Part shown: positions 59,919-64,000 of the stretch, piece after piece
Position numbering within the stretch: the first letter of the stretch is position 1
Layout: the number at the start of each line of letters is the position of its first letter
Assembly (NCBI RefSeq): GCF_900155965.1
Contig: NZ_FTMG01000001.1
Location: 496,001 to 560,000 of the forward strand
DNA: 64,000 nt
DNA from: Mucilaginibacter lappiensis
GTDB lineage: Bacteria; Bacteroidota; Bacteroidia; Sphingobacteriales; Sphingobacteriaceae
Direction of reading: 5' to 3'
Translations under genes and position numbers: made by a program
The notes under the pieces: generated by a model
Databases searched by the model: none
What the model saw: only the letters and a program-made list of their open reading frames with translations
What the model was told of the DNA's origin: nothing

Positions 59919-61010
59919 TTACTTAATAACAGGCTCATGCAGCCGGCTTATAGGCCGGTAACCCGTAAAGCTGGTACCCGTTGAAATATATCCTTCTTTT
60001 ACCGGTTCCTCCTTTACCAGGTCTGTGCTCAGGTATTTCTTGTTACTGTCAGACAGCAGCGTAACTACCGTGGCGCCCTCTCCTAATGCTTCTTTGAGCT
60101 TGATGGCTCCAATTACATTGGCACCAGATGATATGCCTACCGCAAGCCCTAATTCTTTGGCCAGCTTTTGTGCCATGATAATGGCATCGCCATCACTGGC
60201 CTGCACTATCTCATCCAGCTCTTCCAGTTTTACAATGGCCGGGATAAACTCGTCACTGATACCCTGGATACGGTGAGTGCCTACTTTATAACCTGTAGTT
60301 AATGTAGGCGATTCTGCTGGCTCTAAAGGATGGATCTTAATACCTGGATTTCTTAACCTGAGATATTTGCCGGTACCCATTACGGTTCCACCTGTGCCTA
60401 CACCCGCGACAAAAGCATCCGGCATAAGACCAATACTTTGCAATTGTTCCCAAATCTCAGGGCCGGTGGTCAATTCATGCGCTTCAGCATTATACAGGTT
60501 TTCAAATTGTTTAGGCAGAAAATATTTATCCGAGGCATTACTCATGCCTTCGGCTAACTGTATACTTCCCAGAAAGCCTCCTTTGGCTTTGCTCACTAAA
60601 TGAATTTTGGCACCCATGCTTTTAATGATATCCATCCGCTCTTTACTCAGCCAGTCGGGCATCATGATAATCACTTCGTGTCCGAGCGCTTTCCCTATTG
60701 CCGAAAAAGCAATGCCGGTATTTCCCGATGTTGCTTCTACAATAGTATCAGTGGGTTTTATCTTTCCCTGCTTATAGGCCTGAAAAAGTATATACAGTGC
60801 CATCCTGTCCTTTACACTGCCGGTAAGGTTATAATGTTCACATTTGGCATATATTTTACCCGGTTTACCCTGGTAAGTATACTGTAGCTCCAACATGGGC
60901 GTATTACCCACCAGGTACCACAAATCTTCAAGCTTTTTTTCCAGGCTTTCACTTAAGCCAATTAATTCCGTCTTTTCCACTATCTTAAATTTATCAGGAT
61001 AAAGCTCCAT
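59919..61010 (-). CDS. PLP-dependent cysteine synthase / cystathionine beta-synthase-like enzyme
   Basis: A 363-residue fold-type II PLP enzyme. [10 protein letters not shown] (34-42) opens the fold, [11 protein letters not shown] places the PLP lysine at K67, [24 protein letters not shown] binds the substrate, and [15 protein letters not shown] is the phosphate loop. [17 protein letters not shown] is also typical. It catalyses a beta-replacement such as making cysteine or cystathionine from an activated serine. The N-terminal ~25-residue extension and the C-terminal tail ([18 protein letters not shown]) depart from plain CysK/CysM. The DsbD pair follows on the same strand; a divergent Lrp/AsnC regulator lies upstream. 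Confidence 0.92.
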   Translation of the reverse strand: MELYPDKFKIVEKTELIGLSESLEKKLEDLWYLVGNTPMLELQYTYQGKPGKIYAKCEHYNLTGSVKDRMALYILFQAYKQGKIKPTDTIVEATSGNTGIAFSAIGKALGHEVIIMMPDWLSKERMDIIKSMGAKIHLVSKAKGGFLGSIQLAEGMSNASDKYFLPKQFENLYNAEAHELTTGPEIWEQLQSIGLMPDAFVAGVGTGGTVMGTGKYLRLRNPGIKIHPLEPAESPTLTTGYKVGTHRIQGISDEFIPAIVKLEELDEIVQASDGDAIIMAQKLAKELGLAVGISSGANVIGAIKLKEALGEGATVVTLLSDSNKKYLSTDLVKEEPVKEGYISTGTSFTGYRPISRLHEPVIK

Positions 61011-61151
61011 ATATGCAATATTAGTTACAATAGTTTCAGATAAATCCGGAAATTTTATGGATAATTGGTGAAAAATATATTCTTTTTACGGTTATATACA
61101 ATTTCAATCTTTATCATTGTATGTTTTTTCACCCGATCGTTTTTTAACTCT

Positions 61152-61619
61152 ATGATAAACACTGATTTAGACCCCTTAGACCGTGAGATTTTAAAGCTCC
61201 TGCAGCAGGATGTTTTACTAACGAACAAGGAAATTTCCTATACACTTCGTAAATCAATTGCTACCGTTCATGAACGGATCAGACGTCTGAGAGAACAGGG
61301 TTATATTAAACGTTCCGTCGCCATACTGGACAGGAAAAAGATCAACAGGAGCCTGGTTGCGTTTAGCCAGGTCCTGTTGAATGATCATGCATTAAGTACT
61401 TTGGCTACGTTTGAGGAGGAAGTTATCAAATTCCCCGAAGTTATGGAATGCTTTCAGATGACCGGGACTTTTGATTTTATCCTGCGGATAGCAACAAGCG
61501 ATATGGACGCCTATCATCAATTTTACCGTCATAAATTAGCTACACTGCCCAATATAACATCCATCCAAAGTTTCTTTGTTTTATCAGAAACAAAAAGTGA
61601 CACCGCCTATCCTCTTTAA
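61152..61619 (+). CDS. Lrp/AsnC-family transcriptional regulator
   Basis: A 155-residue regulator from the ATG at 61152; the frame is open 29 codons further upstream but that stretch is hydrophobic and atypical. LDPLDREILKLLQQDVLLTNKEISYTLRKSIATVHERIRRLREQGYIKRSVA is the helix-turn-helix. The RAM ligand domain follows (SLVAFSQVLL, VMECFQMTGTFDFILRIATSDMDAYHQFY). Divergent from the cysteine-synthase-like gene (141-bp gap), which it probably regulates in response to an amino acid. Confidence 0.93.
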   Translation: MINTDLDPLDREILKLLQQDVLLTNKEISYTLRKSIATVHERIRRLREQGYIKRSVAILDRKKINRSLVAFSQVLLNDHALSTLATFEEEVIKFPEVMECFQMTGTFDFILRIATSDMDAYHQFYRHKLATLPNITSIQSFFVLSETKSDTAYPL

Positions 61620-61647
61620 TGCTCGTCCATTAACCTCGCCTCTATCT

Positions 61648-62808
61648 TTAACGCCGAAATATTTCCTGAAGCTTTTTGTCTAATTCATCGCCCTTAATAT
61701 TCACAGCGATGATTTTACCTTCCTTATCTAAGAGAAAGTTTTGTGGGATAGCCCGGATACCATAAAGTTTAGCTACCTCGTTATTCCAGAACTTCAGATC
61801 AGACACTTGTGTCCAGGTTAGCTGATCGTGATGAATTGCATTTAGCCAGGCGGCTTTACCTCCAGGCTGATCCAATGAAACTCCAAGTACCGTAAACCCT
61901 TTGTCTTTATACAGAGCATAAGCTTTAACTACATTGGGGTTCTCTTCCCGGCAGGGCCCACACCAGCTGGCCCAGAAATCAAGCAAAACATATTTCCCCT
62001 TAAAATCTGATAGTTTAACCATTTTGCCGGACGTATCGGGTTGTTCAAAATCCGGAGCCATCTTGCCTATAGCCGTAACTTTTTTGGCTTCGATTGCTTT
62101 CAGAATGCTTTGGTTGTAACTTGTGGTTTTATAAGACGGCCCAAGTTCATTGTAATAAAACTGCGCTTTTTCAGCCGGAACCACGGCAATCATCGTATTT
62201 AGCAGATATACTGATACAAAAGCATCGGGATGTTGTTTTATAAAACTGCCCAATCGTTCTGCTTCCGATTTATTGCCAGCCTCATTTAACTCATTATAGT
62301 ATTGATAAATTTCCGGAAATTTGGGATCTTTTTGGTTAAGATGTTCCATTACATCTGCTCCAAATTTCTCTTTCAGCTTATCCTGAATCTGTTGTCTGAG
62401 CGGCAGGCCACCTTTCATAAATTCTGATAGTAACTCATTCTCCGGCGCATCCGTAATAACCGAATTGGCCAGGGTTTCCATATCAGCTTTCAGGTGAATT
62501 GTCCCTGGTTTTGATATCAGGATACCGTAGGGCGAATAACCTCCCTTTTTTTTCAATTCATATTTGCTGTAAAACATGTAACGGGTAGGTTCCTTATAAG
62601 GAACAGATAGTTCAAACCCGCCGTTTGCAACGGTTACAGAATCATGATCGCCTGTGGTTTTATTATATAAAACCAGTTGTTTGCCATTGTACGCTGTATC
62701 TGTTATACCTTTAAAAATCACCAATTGCTTTTCAGTTGCCGTTTGGGCAATAACTAATTTGCTGACCGATACGAAAAGTATGGCCAATACTATTTTTTTC
62801 ATTTTCAT
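61648..62808 (-). CDS. TlpA-family thiol:disulfide oxidoreductase with N-terminal DUF4369-like domain
   Basis: A 386-residue exported protein. Signal peptide MKMKKIVLAILFVSVSKLVIA. Residues ~22-130 look like a DUF4369-type beta domain (FKGITDTAYNGKQLVLYNKT). Helices follow, and residues ~250-386 are a thioredoxin domain with W-C283-G-P-C286 (LLDFWASWCGPCREENP) and cis-Pro in IRAIPQNFLLD. It reduces periplasmic disulfides, likely fed by the DsbD pair nearby. A frameshifted paralogue starts 16 bp upstream in transcription order. Confidence 0.93.
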   Translation of the reverse strand: MKMKKIVLAILFVSVSKLVIAQTATEKQLVIFKGITDTAYNGKQLVLYNKTTGDHDSVTVANGGFELSVPYKEPTRYMFYSKYELKKKGGYSPYGILISKPGTIHLKADMETLANSVITDAPENELLSEFMKGGLPLRQQIQDKLKEKFGADVMEHLNQKDPKFPEIYQYYNELNEAGNKSEAERLGSFIKQHPDAFVSVYLLNTMIAVVPAEKAQFYYNELGPSYKTTSYNQSILKAIEAKKVTAIGKMAPDFEQPDTSGKMVKLSDFKGKYVLLDFWASWCGPCREENPNVVKAYALYKDKGFTVLGVSLDQPGGKAAWLNAIHHDQLTWTQVSDLKFWNNEVAKLYGIRAIPQNFLLDKEGKIIAVNIKGDELDKKLQEIFRR

Positions 62809-62824
62809 AAATTACTTTTTACAG

Positions 62825-64000
62825 CTAGTTAAAAATTTTTGCGAGCGCTTTATCCAGGTCATCACCTTTGATATTCTTTGCCAGAATGGTTCCGTCAGGA
62901 CCGATCAGAAAATTTGCAGGGACAGCGTTAATATTGTATAACTTCACTACTGCATTACCCCAAAATTTCAAATCGCTAACATGAGTCCAGGTCAGGTGAT
63001 CATCGTGTATGGCTTTGAGCCATAACTCTTTTTTCCCCGGCTGATCGAGCGAAACACTTAAAACCGTAAAGTTTTTGTCTTTATACTGATTGTAAGCTTT
63101 TACCACATTAGGGTTCTCCAGCCGGCAGGGGGCGCACCAACTGGCCCAAAAATCAAGCAATACATATTTCCCTCTGAAACTCTTTAAGGAAACCGGCTTG
63201 CCAAGTGTATCGCTCTGTGTAAAATCTGGTGCCGCCTGTCCAACTTCAAGCATCTTTTTATTGTTTAAGGCAAATAGCATATCAGCGGCAATTTTATTAT
63301 TGCGGGCGTATGGGGTCATTTTGTCTAAAATTGCTTTCTTTTCTTCATCGGTCAATCTACCACCGAAGGGTTCAAGCGGGCTGTGCATGATAAAAGCACA
63401 CACAGCACTGTTTGGATGTTTATCGATCCACTGCAGAGCCATTATTTTACGAATGGAATCTGCCCTTTTCAATTGCCCACTTGTCACTTGTATAGCTGCG
63501 GAGTCTTTTTTAATCATTGCCTGGCGAGCGTTATTTTTTATACTTTCATAGTTTGCCAGCTCTGGGGCGCTTGCAAGAAACTGATGAAACTGGTTTAACT
63601 CCTGTGCTCCCTTATTCCCACCCAATGTTACATGCGTGAAGAGTGAGTCTTTCGAATTAATGGTAATAAGGCCTTTATCCACATATATAAAAAGCAGTTT
63701 CATCGCTGCAATTTTATCGCCAATTAATAATATCAGTTCATTCCCTCCACCCTCATCAAACATTTAGTTTAATGGTAAAACCGCCAGCCGTACTAAGAAC
63801 AGAATCCCAATTTTCATAGCCCTTCATGTGTTCTTTGTCATTCCATTCGTAATGAACTTTTATACCAGGCCTCATTTGTGATATACTACCTTGAATGGTG
63901 GTGTTATATTGCTGGGCAAATCCTGTTAATGTAATGAGCAACAGGATTATTGTTGGGATACACTTGGCTAAACCGAAAAGATGCGATCGTTTTTTATTGT
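62825..64000 (-). pseudogene. TlpA-family paralogue, frameshifted and cut by window end
   Basis: A second TlpA-type protein on the minus strand. Its start is beyond 64000: the window holds the end of a signal peptide (LLLITLTGFAQ) and a DUF4369-like start (YNTTIQGSISQMRPGIKVHY ... GGFTIKLNV). At 63753-63762 a spare T shifts the frame (NV-stop), and the rest continues in another frame as DEGGGNELILLIGDKIAAMK ... to W-C-A-P-C (FWASWCAPCRLENP) and a stop at 62825. Removing one T restores the whole protein, so it is either a recent frameshift or a sequencing error. The 312-residue downstream frame has no signal peptide of its own. Confidence 0.85.

Noticed and set aside
62654..62941. Rightward 95-codon frame across the TlpA gene boundary
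   Set aside because: It is antisense to the clear thioredoxin-domain genes and has no domain features.

Overview
The window looks like a chromosomal segment of a Bacteroidota bacterium, most likely family Sphingobacteriaceae (Mucilaginibacter/Pedobacter-like). The grounds are a SusC/SusD pair inside a glycan-utilisation locus, two LytS-type kinase/LytTR regulator pairs, a giant surface protein with a gliding-motility (type IX secretion) C-terminal domain beside a PorP/SprF partner, and several TAnnTTTG -7 promoter boxes. The genus is an inference from gene content. No rRNA, tRNA or CRISPR array was recognised.

Layout. 1-6 kb: AraC regulators with short-chain dehydrogenases, an ankyrin-repeat protein and a small membrane protein. 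6.3-21.1 kb: a polysaccharide utilisation locus with an exported rhamnosidase-like enzyme, a sugar isomerase/epimerase-like TIM barrel, a six-hairpin glycosidase, a PhyH-type dioxygenase, a beta-propeller glycosidase, SusD, SusC and an AraC regulator, plus a decayed second PhyH gene. 21.3-30.6 kb: VOC protein, Crp/Fnr regulator, RidA-like protein with a signal peptide out of frame by one base, a kinase/regulator deletion chimera, an M61 peptidase, and an outer-membrane beta-barrel protein divergent from a LytS/LytTR pair. 30.6-46.5 kb: a gene graveyard. Live genes (DUF5946, GNAT, PAS kinase and receiver protein, AraC-DinB, a second beta-barrel/LytS/LytTR module) alternate with decayed remnants (TetR twice, AraC, VOC leader, alpha/beta hydrolase, DUF4385, exonuclease III, short-chain dehydrogenase, RibBA, unknowns). 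Three full copies and one partial copy of an apparently non-autonomous 172-173 bp element with terminal inverted repeats lie in this stretch.

46.7-57.2 kb: a same-strand cluster after a 42-bp perfect AT-only palindrome. It encodes a tail-collar protein, a formyltransferase-like enzyme with an intact Asn-His-Asp set, a ~2,526-residue MBG-repeat adhesin with a type IX secretion C-terminal domain, and PorP/SprF. I read it as a surface-structure locus; the pairing of a cytoplasmic formyltransferase and a phage-type collar protein with a giant exported adhesin is the best candidate here for an undescribed system. 57.7-64 kb: thiol-redox genes (DsbD split into two ORFs, two tandem TlpA-like proteins, one frameshifted) around a cysteine-synthase-like gene with a divergent Lrp/AsnC regulator.

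All calls come from reading motifs and frames by eye; no database search was possible. Two single-base frameshifts next to short homopolymers (RidA and the last TlpA gene) could be sequencing errors. The multi-lesion pseudogenes in 31-46 kb are unlikely to be.
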